A stretch of DNA of 64,000 nucleotides from Tardiphaga robiniae (GTDB lineage: Bacteria; Pseudomonadota; Alphaproteobacteria; Rhizobiales; Xanthobacteraceae). Below, piece by piece: positions 9,570-17,086 of this stretch. A program made the position numbers and the translations under genes. Position 1 is the first letter of the stretch; each line of letters starts with the position of its first letter. The DNA is taken from contig NZ_JABMCJ010000093.1 in NCBI RefSeq assembly GCF_013359755.1, positions 310,001 to 374,000 of the forward strand, in the 5' to 3' direction. The notes under the pieces were generated by a model. It had not been told where the DNA came from, searched no databases, and saw nothing but the letters and a program-made list of their open reading frames with translations.

Positions 9570-10520
9570 TTAGTAGAGACCGCGGCCAGACAGGATCGCC
9601 TGGGCGCCGCGCGCATCGACCGTGCCGTCATCCGGCTCGGCAGGCGCAGCATAAGCGGCGTTGCTCTCATAGGACACCGCGCGATGGTTCTCGGTCATGC
9701 GCGGCGCCGATGCCGTTCGCATGCGGCTCGATGCCGACATTTCCGACGTCGAACGGATCGACGCCACATCGGCCGAGGTATTGCCGAGCGAATACGGGCG
9801 GCCCTCCGGCAGAGGAACATCGCGGGAGACGACGCGACCGCCCTGCATGTCGGGCACGAAGGAGCGCGCCGAGGCGACACGCACCAGCGATGGCGACGGT
9901 GCCGGTTCACCGGTGCGCAGCGTGGCAACGAGCTGGCGATCGTCCGACCCTTCCAGCGGCGCGCGGCCGACATATTCGACGCGAACCTTGGCGGTGCCGT
10001 TACCCTTGAACTCGAGCAGTTCGGCGGCCTTGTTCGAGACGTCGATCAGGCGGTTGCCGTGATACGGGCCGCGATCGTTGACGCGAACGATCAGCGACTT
10101 GCCGTTATAGACGTTGGTGACGCGGGCATAGCTCGGGATCGGCAGCGTCGGATGGGCCGCGGTGAGCGAGGCCATGTCGAACACTTCGCCATTGGCTGTC
10201 AGACGGCCATGAAACGCGTCGCCATACCAGGAGGCGATGCCTTCAGCGCGGTAATTGATGTTTTCTTCCGGCACATAGAGCTTGCCGGCGACGGTGTAGG
10301 GCTTGCCGACACGGTAGGTGCCGCCGCCCTTGGGAACCGGCTCGCCCATCCCGACGACCCGAGGACTGCTCGAGACGCCATATTTCGGATCGAGGCGGCT
10401 GAAGCTGGTGGTGGAGGAGGAACAATTGGCCAGCGCCAGACAGGCGCTGATGGCCGCTGCTGCCTGAACAGCCTGGCCGAGTCGGTTTGACCCACGAATC
10501 CCCATACGCCCCAATACCAT
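9570..10520 (-). CDS. rlpA: RlpA-family septal lipoprotein (lytic transglycosylase-like)
   Basis: The 316-aa product carries a lipoprotein signal with lipobox LALANCSSS near residue 30, which favours the start at MVLGRMGIRG; the frame is open up to 10757 but that stretch has no signal character. The double-psi beta-barrel domain contains ASWYGDAFHGRLTANGEVFD, ARVTNVYNGKSLIVRVNDRGPY and IDVSNKAAELL. These match RlpA, which binds or cleaves denuded glycan at septa. The typical C-terminal SPOR domain is not obvious; instead there is a low-complexity Ser/Ala-rich tail of about 100 residues. Confidence 0.88.
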   Translation of the reverse strand: MVLGRMGIRGSNRLGQAVQAAAAISACLALANCSSSTTSFSRLDPKYGVSSSPRVVGMGEPVPKGGGTYRVGKPYTVAGKLYVPEENINYRAEGIASWYGDAFHGRLTANGEVFDMASLTAAHPTLPIPSYARVTNVYNGKSLIVRVNDRGPYHGNRLIDVSNKAAELLEFKGNGTAKVRVEYVGRAPLEGSDDRQLVATLRTGEPAPSPSLVRVASARSFVPDMQGGRVVSRDVPLPEGRPYSLGNTSADVASIRSTSEMSASSRMRTASAPRMTENHRAVSYESNAAYAAPAEPDDGTVDARGAQAILSGRGLY

Positions 10521-10840
10521 TCCAGCGGCCGCCTGCCCATCTCCGGGCATCCCCACGGCCAAAATCCCGATGCAGCCCACTTCCGCATCAAGTGGTGAAT
10601 ATATCGCAGCCGGATCGCGGCGGAAATGGGGAGAGCCCCGGTATGGTAAACAGAGGATGTGGGTTTTCAGCCCGCACGCCGGGTGTCGCTCGCACCGCAC
10701 ACGTCGCGCTAGAAGTTCCTCTTGCGATCGGTGAGATGGCACCGTGATTGTGTTCAACCACTTCAGAACACGCGCATTTTTCCGGGATCGACGCTTACAT
10801 ATTTACCCCGGATTCAGACGAGCTTCGTAGCGTGCACACT

Positions 10841-11005
10841 ATGAAAAACCTCATCAAGCGATTTATCGCAGACGAAACCGGCGCCACGGCCATCGAATAT
10901 GGACTGATTGCTGCCGGCATTGCCCTCGCCATCATTGCCGTCATCAACGGTATGGGCACCAAACTCAATGGCAAGTTCACATCGATCAACTCGTCACTGA
11001 AGTGA
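10841..11005 (+). CDS. Flp/Fap-type pilin
   Basis: This 54-aa prepilin has the classic Flp signature: a short basic leader ending at Gly14, then ATAIEYGLIAAGIALAII with the Glu5 and Tyr6 of mature Flp pilins. A prepilin peptidase (TadV/CpaA) would cut after Gly14 and the Tad machinery would assemble the pilus. No other tad/cpa genes are in the window. The ATG at 10841 is taken because it yields the correct leader length. No strong ribosome-binding site is visible. Confidence 0.93.
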   Translation: MKNLIKRFIADETGATAIEYGLIAAGIALAIIAVINGMGTKLNGKFTSINSSLK

Positions 11006-11026
11006 CGACCTGACGATCCATTATCA

Positions 11027-11053
11027 CTCCCCGCGCCGCCACGGCGCGCGGAG
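11027..11053 (+). terminator. GC-rich hairpin downstream of the Flp pilin gene
   Basis: A strong stem, CTCC-CGCGCCG paired with CGGCGCG-CGGAG around a CCA loop, lies 22 bases after the pilin stop and before the convergent small gene at 11081. The T-tract is weak (TTCTCCCTC), so termination is likely but not certain. Confidence 0.5.
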
Positions 11054-11080
11054 TTCTCCCTCAAGTTACGTCTCGCACGA

Positions 11081-11233
11081 TCAATCGTACCACTCGCGGC
11101 GGATATACGGGCCGTACAGCACGTCCTGACGCCAGCGATAAACCTGCACCAGCAGGCCGCCGACACCGGCAACAACACTCAGCAACAACAAGGTCTCGAT
11201 CACCACAAAGCCCCCGGCATTCTCGTTGGGCAC
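11081..11233 (-). CDS. Putative 50-aa type IV pilin-like mini-protein
   Basis: Reading from the GTG at 11233, the frame gives a leader MPNENAGG followed directly by FVVIETLLLLSVVAGVGGLL, then a short polar tail (VQVYRWRQDVLYGP, ending REWYD). The G|F junction with Glu at position 5 of the predicted mature chain matches the class IV pilin processing signal (FTLIE-type). It faces the Flp pilin gene convergently with a hairpin between them. Alternative GTG starts at 11206 or 11203 would remove the leader; a GGGGG tract precedes those. It could be a minor pilin-like subunit or simply a small membrane protein. I do not recognise a named family. Confidence 0.45.
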   Translation of the reverse strand: MPNENAGGFVVIETLLLLSVVAGVGGLLVQVYRWRQDVLYGPYIRREWYD

Positions 11234-11425
11234 AGCAATACATGATGATTTTTAAGATCCCCGCTGCGGTTTGTTTTGAATTTGCGGCCCGCCGCTAACG
11301 GAGATTAATTTCCGCAACTCGCTCCCCCGTCCGTTTCAACTATTTGTTAGTTGAACGATCGCGCATGATTTGGATTTGATAGCGGAACGCGCTGACGCGA
11401 TTCCTGGCGGGACTCTTGCGGCGGG

Positions 11426-11698
11426 ATGTTGGGGATGGAGATGGACGTTTCAAGGACGGATTGCGGCGGAATAACCGGTGCGGGAGAGTACAGGTTTCGC
11501 GATGGCCACCTGATCGTGACGCTCTACCAGATCGCGATCTGGGCCGAACATCCCCAAGCGATCTTCACCGTCGTCACATCGCGCTTCCAGAACAGCATGA
11601 AGCTCTATGTGCTCGGGTCGTGGCGCCTGCCGAATGCTGCAGCGTCGAGTGAGCAGCCACCCGCTCCCGCTAGTGCGGAAGGAATGTCGCTGCATTGA
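11426..11698 (+). CDS. Hypothetical protein, 90 aa
   Basis: The frame encodes a small, mixed hydrophobic protein with a beta-rich-looking core (EYRFRDGHLIVTLYQIAIW, then AIFTVVTSRFQNSMKLYVLG) and a Ser/Ala/Pro tail. I do not recognise the family. Three in-frame ATGs lie close together (11426, 11435, 11441); none has a clear ribosome-binding site, so the start is uncertain by five codons. The 3' end overlaps the convergent small membrane protein at 11670-11807. Confidence 0.5.
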   Translation: MLGMEMDVSRTDCGGITGAGEYRFRDGHLIVTLYQIAIWAEHPQAIFTVVTSRFQNSMKLYVLGSWRLPNAAASSEQPPAPASAEGMSLH

Positions 11699-11807
11699 TC
11701 ACGGTGACGACCGCGAAAGCCATCACCCATAGCGGCCAGACGGACGCCTGCGCCCGCGGGCGGAACTGTCGGGGAACGCCGAAATTGCGTGCCATTGCCT
11801 GCTCCAT
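11670..11807 (-). CDS. Small single-pass membrane protein, 45 aa
   Basis: The minus-strand frame from the ATG at 11807 gives MEQAMARNFGVPRQFRPRAQ and then a hydrophobic segment VWPLWVMAFAVVTVINAATF before LPH-stop. The basic N-terminus and single membrane span suggest a real short inner-membrane protein with the N-terminus in the cytoplasm. An in-frame ATG at 11843 would add 12 residues. No function is suggested by context. Confidence 0.45.
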   Translation of the reverse strand: MEQAMARNFGVPRQFRPRAQASVWPLWVMAFAVVTVINAATFLPH

Positions 11808-12079
11808 TGCATCGACCGAACGACACTGAATGTGAGCATGCATTCTGTTAAAATTGCGTCGTGGCTTCGGCTATAATTTGTGCGTCCACGGCAAGCATAG
11901 CCGCGGCGCGCGGCGCTTCGTAATGACGCAGAGTGAGCTGGCAGCAAAGCGGGGCACCATCGCATCGTGACGATGGATGCCTACCGACGATCAGACGCAC
12001 ATGCTGCCGGTAAGGTTGATTGGTTAGGTTAAACCGGTAATTGCATTGACCGCACCTGCTGCCTTGCTCAATTGCCGGC

Positions 12080-12319
12080 ATGATCGACGATGACGACAGC
12101 TATGAGTTGAATGACCAGGGCATCCGGGTGCTGATCGGGCTGACCGTGGAAGAGACTGCGGAATTCACCCGCCTTGACGGCACCATCGGTCACGGCCGCC
12201 CGCCTGGGATCTCGCTCGAACAATGGGCCCATGCCGAAGACCGGCGCTGGCTCGAACTCTATCAGAAACACGAAACTGCGCGGCAGCCGTTCTTGCAGAC
12301 AGGCAAGACCAGGCACTGA
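12080..12319 (+). CDS. Hypothetical protein, 79 aa
   Basis: An acidic then charged small protein (MIDDDDSYELNDQGIRVLIG, then GLTVEETAEFTRLDG and RRWLELYQKHETARQPF). Predicted helices and codon use look like coding sequence. No motif is recognised. It runs toward the ssrA terminator on the opposite strand. Confidence 0.55.
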   Translation: MIDDDDSYELNDQGIRVLIGLTVEETAEFTRLDGTIGHGRPPGISLEQWAHAEDRRWLELYQKHETARQPFLQTGKTRH

Positions 12320-12372
12320 GCGCGCAAAAGCGGCATTCTCCGACACCGTAAACTAAAAGCACTCTGCAAATT

Positions 12373-12405
12373 AAAAGCCGCGCCAACCCGAAGGTTGACG
12401 CGGCC
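12373..12405 (-). terminator. Rho-independent terminator of ssrA
   Basis: On the minus strand GCCGCGTCAACC pairs with GGTTGGCGCGGC around a TTCG tetraloop and is followed by TTTT. It sits at the 3' end of the permuted tmRNA gene. Confidence 0.85.
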
Positions 12406-12756
12406 ATGGCCGTTCTGTTGCAAGGTGGACCTACCCCGAACGGTTACGCCGCGAGGCGCACTTCGTTCATGCGAACGTTATCGTTTGCATTTAGGTTTTG
12501 ACCCGATAACGGCGGTATCATGCCGAGCACAATTCACAACTTCTTCGCGGCCATCGATCCTGTTTCGCCCCCGCCTGAGCAGCCCGTGCATTTCACCGTC
12601 CGGCGAAATCGACCTCACCTGGGTGAGATCGCCAGCTGCTGAGGTGGAGGCGCCGGGTACTGCCCCCGGGTCTGCCCGCAGTCCATTGAGAGGTTCAGCG
12701 CCATCGTCTTGCGACGAACCAGATATAGGCGCGATCTCAGGCGAAATCTAGGCTCG
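12377..12756 (-). ncRNA. ssrA: tmRNA, circularly permuted two-piece form
   Basis: The minus strand encodes a two-piece alphaproteobacterial tmRNA. The acceptor piece comes first (from about 12756) and ends near 12643 with CGCCTCCACC; its T-arm-like region holds CCCGGGGGCAGTACCCGG. After an excised spacer, the coding piece begins at 12572 with GGGGGCGAAACAGGATCGA. Its first seven bases pair with CGCCTCC to form the acceptor stem (one G-U pair). The tag frame, 12488 down to TAA at 12446-12444, reads ANDNVRMNEVRLAA, a standard alphaproteobacterial tag start and AA end. It rescues stalled ribosomes with SmpB. The exact 5' end of the acceptor piece is an estimate. Confidence 0.93.
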
Positions 12757-12785
12757 GTCCGCCCTGCATTCCGGGCGGAATGCCG

Positions 12786-13148
12786 CTAGCCCTTCTTGGC
12801 GGAACTCTTTTTGGTGGCGGTCTTTTTGGCGGCGCCCTTGGCCGCTTCCGCCTTGGCCGGCTTTTCTTTAGGTGCCTTGGTCTTTGCAGGTTTGGCTTCG
12901 GCAACCGGAGCTTCGACCGGCAGCACGTCAGCGGCCTGAGGCCCTGAACCCTGCGTCTCGACCGCCAGAACCTCGACCGCCGGCTCCCCGGCAGGCTTCG
13001 CGGCAGCCACCTTCTTCGCCGCAGGCGCAGGCTTGCTCTCCGCGGGCGCGGCGGCCTTGCCGGCCTCCTTGATCAGCCGCTGCGCGGCTTCGAATTTGGC
13101 CTCGCGCATCGCACGCAAGGCGTCGGCGCGCGGTGTCGGGTTTGCCAT
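12786..13148 (-). CDS. Lys/Ala/Pro-rich basic protein (histone H1-like tail type)
   Basis: This 120-aa protein starts MANPTPRADALRAMREAKFE with a short helical head, followed by a long Ala/Pro/Lys-rich segment and a C-terminus of AKKTATKKSSAKKG type. The composition resembles bacterial H1-like nucleoid proteins, but such low-complexity tails are not diagnostic. The ATG at 13148 is preceded by a GGAG ribosome-binding site; an open extension upstream would cross the tRNA gene and is rejected. It lies between ssrA and tRNA-Ser. Confidence 0.7.
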   Translation of the reverse strand: MANPTPRADALRAMREAKFEAAQRLIKEAGKAAAPAESKPAPAAKKVAAAKPAGEPAVEVLAVETQGSGPQAADVLPVEAPVAEAKPAKTKAPKEKPAKAEAAKGAAKKTATKKSSAKKG

Positions 13149-13316
13149 GATGGTCTCCGTCCTCAGAATCGTCAGGCTTTGCTTAGCACGCCCGGCGCCC
13201 GGCACCGACCGGCCCAAGGGAATCCCCGTGTTAGATGATTTCAGCCCCGGACAGCTGCCCCGGCGCAATCCTCTCTTTCCCTCGGCAGGCCGCTTTGCTA
13301 AGCGCTGTCCCACGAC

Positions 13317-13406
13317 GGAAAGGTGGCCGAGTGGTTTAAGGCAGCGGTCTTGAAAACCGCCGTGCCTGCAAGGGTACCGTGGGTTCGAATCCCACCCTTT
13401 CCGCCA
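13317..13406 (+). tRNA. tRNA-Ser (anticodon TGA)
   Basis: The acceptor stem GGAAAGG/CCTTTCC, long variable arm, GTGGG-TTCGAAT-CCCAC T-arm and anticodon loop CTTGAAA define a serine tRNA reading UCA. CCA is encoded at 13404-13406. Its last 14 bases (13393-13406) are repeated at 30432-30445 and form the left attachment site of the island; the gene remains intact. Confidence 0.97.
13393..13406. repeat. attL core (14-bp direct repeat, copy 1)
   Basis: CACCCTTTCCGCCA at the 3' end of tRNA-Ser including the encoded CCA. It is identical to 30432-30445. The flanks diverge on both sides (TCC/AAT here, GGA/TTT at the right copy). Confidence 0.85.
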
Positions 13407-13605
13407 AATCAGCAACTATCAATCTGATTTTAAAGGGATATTTTAGGATCACTGTTTGCAGCCCACAAATGAACCAACAACCTCTCAGGGGTGCGCGCGT
13501 TCACCCACTTGCCCTGCCCCCTTTATTCTTTCAGACTTCCTTTCAGGTTTGGAGCTATACGCAGGAAGCGCCTCGTATGCTCTGTTTCGAACAATCACTG
13601 CATTC

Positions 13606-14454
13606 ATGACCGTAGATTTACAGTTTGCGCCGGTGTTCCCTAGGCACGCGATCGAACGATGCGCTGCCACTGTAGGCTTTGTCCCGGCGCTGCCCGATAA
13701 GGCCTTCGATCGGCTGATCGCAGCCGTTACTCCAATTCTTCAGAATGCCGGCCTCATACCCCAAGCTACCGTTTCGATCGGATTTATGGTTGGTCCGGAC
13801 GGGAAAATGGTACCTATGGATGGGGGCGCCCCCGGCGGCGGCCCTCGCGTTTTCTCTTTACCAGATCAGACAAGCGCGCTGACAATCACCCCTGATGGTT
13901 TGGTTTGGGCCATCAGCACATACGTACGGTGGCAGCCATTCGTTGGCGGTGTCGAAAAGAACGTCCTCCCCGTGCTCAAAGAGTTTCTGAGCGACGTGTC
14001 TATTGCGGCAGTTAAACTTGAGTACTGGGACCGATTCCTGTGGTCTGGCACGTGGGAAAATTTTGACGTCGGTAAGCTGTTGAAGAAGGGCTCTGGGTTC
14101 ATTGCTCAAGAGGCTGCGACCCGTCCGAAGCAATGGCACTCCCATTCAGGCTGGTTCGACAATGAAGCAGGTCTTCGCCGTCTGACAAACGTTAACGTCG
14201 ATCTTGCCGAAGTGGCAGTGGATCCCAGCTTGCCGCCTAGACCTTCTGTGGGAATCTATTCGTCACTTACCGATCAGACTAATGTTCCAGAATACGGAAT
14301 GATCGATATTTCAGCACTTGGTGAAAGCTTCGTGGTTGAGCGTCTGGAACATCAGCACCTTGCGTTGAAGGATATTCTTGGCCATATCATCACTGATGAA
14401 ATGGCGACTCGCATCGGATTGAACCCACGGAAGCCCCAAAATGCCGGCGCTTGA
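13606..14454 (+). CDS. TIGR04255-family protein
   Basis: The 282-aa product begins MTVDLQFAPVFPRHAIERCA. A central region (RVFSLPDQTSALTITPDGLVW, then STYVRWQPFVGGVEKNVLPVL and AAVKLEYWDRFLW) matches the layout I know for the sporadically distributed TIGR04255 proteins, whose biochemical role is undescribed and which often occur in mobile regions. The frame is open 150 bases upstream; the ATG at 13606 is preferred because the upstream stretch is not protein-like. It is the first gene after attL and overlaps the next gene by 14 bases. Base composition is lower in GC than the flanking housekeeping genes, consistent with transfer. Confidence 0.7.
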   Translation: MTVDLQFAPVFPRHAIERCAATVGFVPALPDKAFDRLIAAVTPILQNAGLIPQATVSIGFMVGPDGKMVPMDGGAPGGGPRVFSLPDQTSALTITPDGLVWAISTYVRWQPFVGGVEKNVLPVLKEFLSDVSIAAVKLEYWDRFLWSGTWENFDVGKLLKKGSGFIAQEAATRPKQWHSHSGWFDNEAGLRRLTNVNVDLAEVAVDPSLPPRPSVGIYSSLTDQTNVPEYGMIDISALGESFVVERLEHQHLALKDILGHIITDEMATRIGLNPRKPQNAGA

Positions 14455-14974
14455 TCTCGATACGACATACCAATCGAAGCCAATTGACCGAGATCGTGAC
14501 AAACCCTCGATCACACGGACGGGAGCAGACATCCGCCTGCCAAGCTTGGCGAAGGCCAGGACGTTTGTGCGCCTCGTGGGCTCGGCTCAGGAAGCCGATC
14601 AGTTTGTGTTGCTCGCTCCCAGAGATCCTTGGCTAATTGAAACGATAAGGTTGATCGACGATCATCGAAACCTTGCAAAGGGCTGGGATGGCGAGTGTGC
14701 AGAACCTCCAGAAGCTGGAGCGCTGGATACTGCCGAGATGCTCTCGGTTTTTCTTAACTCGAATGGACCAGGGAGTCGGCCGACATTCTCAGTCGACTCT
14801 TTAGGCCGTCCCACCTTCGCTGCGCGGACGAACAATTTTTATATTCATCTGACTGTCGATAAAAGTGAGCGGATCACTTGGTTCGCGGAGGTGGATGGCG
14901 TCGAACACTTCCACGACGACGTTGAATTTAAGGGGCGCAAACTGCCCGACGAGTTATCAGCCATTTTATCGTAG
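14441..14974 (+). CDS. Uncharacterised protein with a GWDG motif, second gene of the TIGR04255 cassette
   Basis: The protein is 177 aa. A helical segment FVLLAPRDPWLIETIRLIDD leads into NLAKGWDGECAEPPEAGALD, resembling the nWDGyga-x-P motif seen in small uncharacterised proteins of mobile regions. The C-terminal half looks beta-rich (GRPTFAARTNNFYIHLTVDK, RITWFAEVDGVEHFHDDVEF). I do not recognise a named family. Overlap with the preceding gene by 14 bases and a gap of only 6 bases to the next suggest one transcript and fixed stoichiometry. Confidence 0.7.
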   Translation: MPALDLDTTYQSKPIDRDRDKPSITRTGADIRLPSLAKARTFVRLVGSAQEADQFVLLAPRDPWLIETIRLIDDHRNLAKGWDGECAEPPEAGALDTAEMLSVFLNSNGPGSRPTFSVDSLGRPTFAARTNNFYIHLTVDKSERITWFAEVDGVEHFHDDVEFKGRKLPDELSAILS

Positions 14975-14980
14975 TGGTAC

Positions 14981-15580
14981 ATGAGCCGCGAAAAATGCAG
15001 AGCGGCTATTAAAAGCACGCCTGAAGAGGAAATTGCTCGAAAGCTTCACCGTGCAACGGAAGACGTGTGCGGTTGCGAGCAATTTGAGATGGAAGACACG
15101 TCACCGGGACGAGTTTCGGACGGTGAATTACTAAATTTGGTCGTAAGTGATCCAAATAGTCTGCTCCCCGACGGCTCGCTAAATCCAGCGATGGTTGTGC
15201 AAATCGATCTCGGCGGCCTCAGCTGTTTGCGCGGTGCCGCAGAAGACGAAGAATTTCGGCTCACCATAGATCAGTTGAAGACGCGCTCGGCGGCGGCCGG
15301 AAAGCAGAGGTTTTTGCACGGCGTATGTATTTTTCCTGCTTCGACTGTTCGCTACGACAACGATTCGAGGCTCTTGGGAGTTTACGACACCGCGCTTCCC
15401 GACAAGCCTCATCATGCGGACATGATCGCTCCCGATTTGCATCCAATCACCACGTTGTCGAAGACTCAAAAAGAAAAAGAAAATCGCAGACGATATAAAC
15501 GCATCATCGAGTTAATCGGAGCAACGCTCGTGCCGGCGCGGCAATTCCGCGGCGGCCAGTTTGCTACTTACGGACGATGA
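14981..15580 (+). CDS. Uncharacterised protein, third gene of the TIGR04255 cassette
   Basis: The 199-aa protein has a small cysteine cluster VCGCEQFE near residue 30, a segment PAMVVQIDLGGLSCLRGAAE, and a basic C-terminus (KTQKEKENRRRYKRIIELIG). The cysteine pair could bind a metal, but no standard zinc-binding layout is complete. No family is recognised. It follows the second gene by 6 bases and is closed by a strong terminator 8 bases after the stop, defining a three-gene operon from 13606 to 15580. Confidence 0.7.
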   Translation: MSREKCRAAIKSTPEEEIARKLHRATEDVCGCEQFEMEDTSPGRVSDGELLNLVVSDPNSLLPDGSLNPAMVVQIDLGGLSCLRGAAEDEEFRLTIDQLKTRSAAAGKQRFLHGVCIFPASTVRYDNDSRLLGVYDTALPDKPHHADMIAPDLHPITTLSKTQKEKENRRRYKRIIELIGATLVPARQFRGGQFATYGR

Positions 15581-15588
15581 ACAAGGGC

Positions 15589-15617
15589 GCCCGCCGGCGA
15601 ACCGGCGGGCTTTCCTT
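15589..15617 (+). terminator. Rho-independent terminator after the TIGR04255 cassette
   Basis: GCCCGCCGG pairs with CCGGCGGGC around a CGAA tetraloop and is followed by TTTCCTT. It lies between convergent genes ending at 15580 and 15619. Confidence 0.85.
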
Positions 15618-15618
15618 G

Positions 15619-16380
15619 CTAGGCCGCTCGCTTAACCTCAATACCCGTCAGGTGCGAAAGCATCAGGCCGACCATCTGCTCCTCCTTGGTGTTTCCGTCC
15701 TCGATCTCGCCAAGCCAGCAGAAGTTGATGATCGCTGAAGCAACGGCACGAAAGCCCGCGAGCGTCGTCGGCTTCAACTCCATCATCTCCTCGAAGACGG
15801 CTGCCTCCTCGTCCCAAACGGCGCGCAGCGCTCGATCGGCTGCGTCGTAGCCACTTTCCTGTCGAGACTTCGCATGCGCCTCGCGGTGGGTGTCAAGTGC
15901 GGCAATGAGTTCGTCGGCTCGCTTCCGCCGCTGCTCATCGCCGAGCGATACGAAAAGATCCGCGGGCGCGCCGGCGGGAAGGCTTCGGTTGCTTCTCCAG
16001 TTCGATAATCCGAATTCGTCCCACTGCTCCGATGTGCCAATGAAATTCCATTGATGGAATTCGGTGCGACCACGAAGCTTGTCGATGTCGTCCTCCACGC
16101 ACCATTCTTCCCAACGTCCGTCGGCTTGGCGCGTGTACGAGCCGACGTCTCCGTCGTCGTAGCGCTTCAGCAAGACGCGCGGGCGTTCTGGCCGTACCCA
16201 GGCATCATCGCATTTACCGAGTTCGATCGAGCGCTGCCTGCATAGGCCTCGAAGCCTTGTGAGCTCATCCGCTAGCGTGATCAGCCTGGCCTCATATCCT
16301 TCGGCCGCGCGCGCTGGTGACGGCAAAAGCTGAACGGCGACTGGCGTTGCCGCCAGCGGTAGCGTGACTAGCTGGTTCAT
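15619..16380 (-). CDS. Hypothetical secreted-type protein, 253 aa
   Basis: The preferred start gives MNQLVTLPLAATPVAVQLLP and a plausible signal peptide ending near SPARAAEGYEA. The rest is charged and helical with several Trp/Asp-rich stretches (FHQWNFIGTSEQWDEFGLSN) and a C-terminal helix ending in HLTGIEVKRAA. The upstream in-frame extension contains RRTLMNQ, so a start a few codons earlier giving an RR-type leader is possible. I recall proteins of this layout as recurrent hypotheticals in Bradyrhizobium mobile regions, without a function. It is the only minus-strand gene in the left cargo half. Confidence 0.65.
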   Translation of the reverse strand: MNQLVTLPLAATPVAVQLLPSPARAAEGYEARLITLADELTRLRGLCRQRSIELGKCDDAWVRPERPRVLLKRYDDGDVGSYTRQADGRWEEWCVEDDIDKLRGRTEFHQWNFIGTSEQWDEFGLSNWRSNRSLPAGAPADLFVSLGDEQRRKRADELIAALDTHREAHAKSRQESGYDAADRALRAVWDEEAAVFEEMMELKPTTLAGFRAVASAIINFCWLGEIEDGNTKEEQMVGLMLSHLTGIEVKRAA

Positions 16381-17086
16381 GAGGGTCCTCCGTGTCAGGG
16401 CTGAGCCAATCGCTCGAGGAACGAAAGTCGGTGCCCTGCCCTCTGGTTCGCTGTCCACAGGGACGGTCTGGGCCGCGCGTGGGCGGCTATCTGGAATCAG
16501 GGGCGCTCGGCATGCTGTTCGGTCGCCGGCAGCGCTGGCGGACTCCGCACGGGGCGGAAACATGGGTATGGCTAGGGTCATTGTGGTCGCTCACTGAAAT
16601 GGGCCTCTCACAGCCGCGCTCGGAGACAGTCCGAGCAGCCGGGGGGTGAGAGCCTGTCAGTGAGACAGGTGCGCCGGTTTTAAGCCCCGAAGGACTCTGG
16701 ACAGAACGGCACGCCCCGGCCATAATTCGGCCGTTCGGAGCCGCGCCGCCAAGCGCGTCCGTTGGAGCCCTCATCGGGCGCCATTATTCAACCGCCGCCA
16801 CGTCGCTTGCAGGCGACAAGGCAATTCCTTGCAGGGAATGGTGCGGTCGAAGTCACTGATCCGGGCTCTCACACCCGCCTTCATGCTCATCTGAATTCGT
16901 TAACAAATCAATCCCTCTCGGGGGCGCCTTGGCGCGTCTGGCCCATCGGATCGGGAGTCCGAAGAAGCAGCCCGTACGTGCGCGCCTGTGGGTAGTAGCG
17001 GCGGACGGCTAAAGTATCGTTGCCTCCCGCCCAAGTTGCGGGTTCATTGTGCGCCGGCATCAATAACATCAATCGTCGGGGCGGAA
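16381..17086 (+). other. 706-bp gene-free region with five hairpins upstream of the OLD nuclease
   Basis: No convincing coding frame was found. Five perfect hairpins occur within 222 bp: 16618-16636 (GCTCGGA stem, GACAG loop), 16653-16669 (CCTGTC, loop AGTGA), 16717-16733 (CGGCC, loop ATAATTC), 16802-16817 (GTCGC, loop TTGCAG) and 16824-16839 (ATTCC, loop TTGCAG). The last two have different stems but the same six-base loop. A structured leader or small RNA is possible; the promoter of the plus-strand OLD gene must also lie here. Confidence 0.45.

Noticed and set aside
13149-13415. N-terminal extension of the Lys/Ala-rich protein crossing the tRNA gene
   Set aside because: The extension is antisense to tRNA-Ser and a strong ribosome-binding site precedes the shorter ATG.
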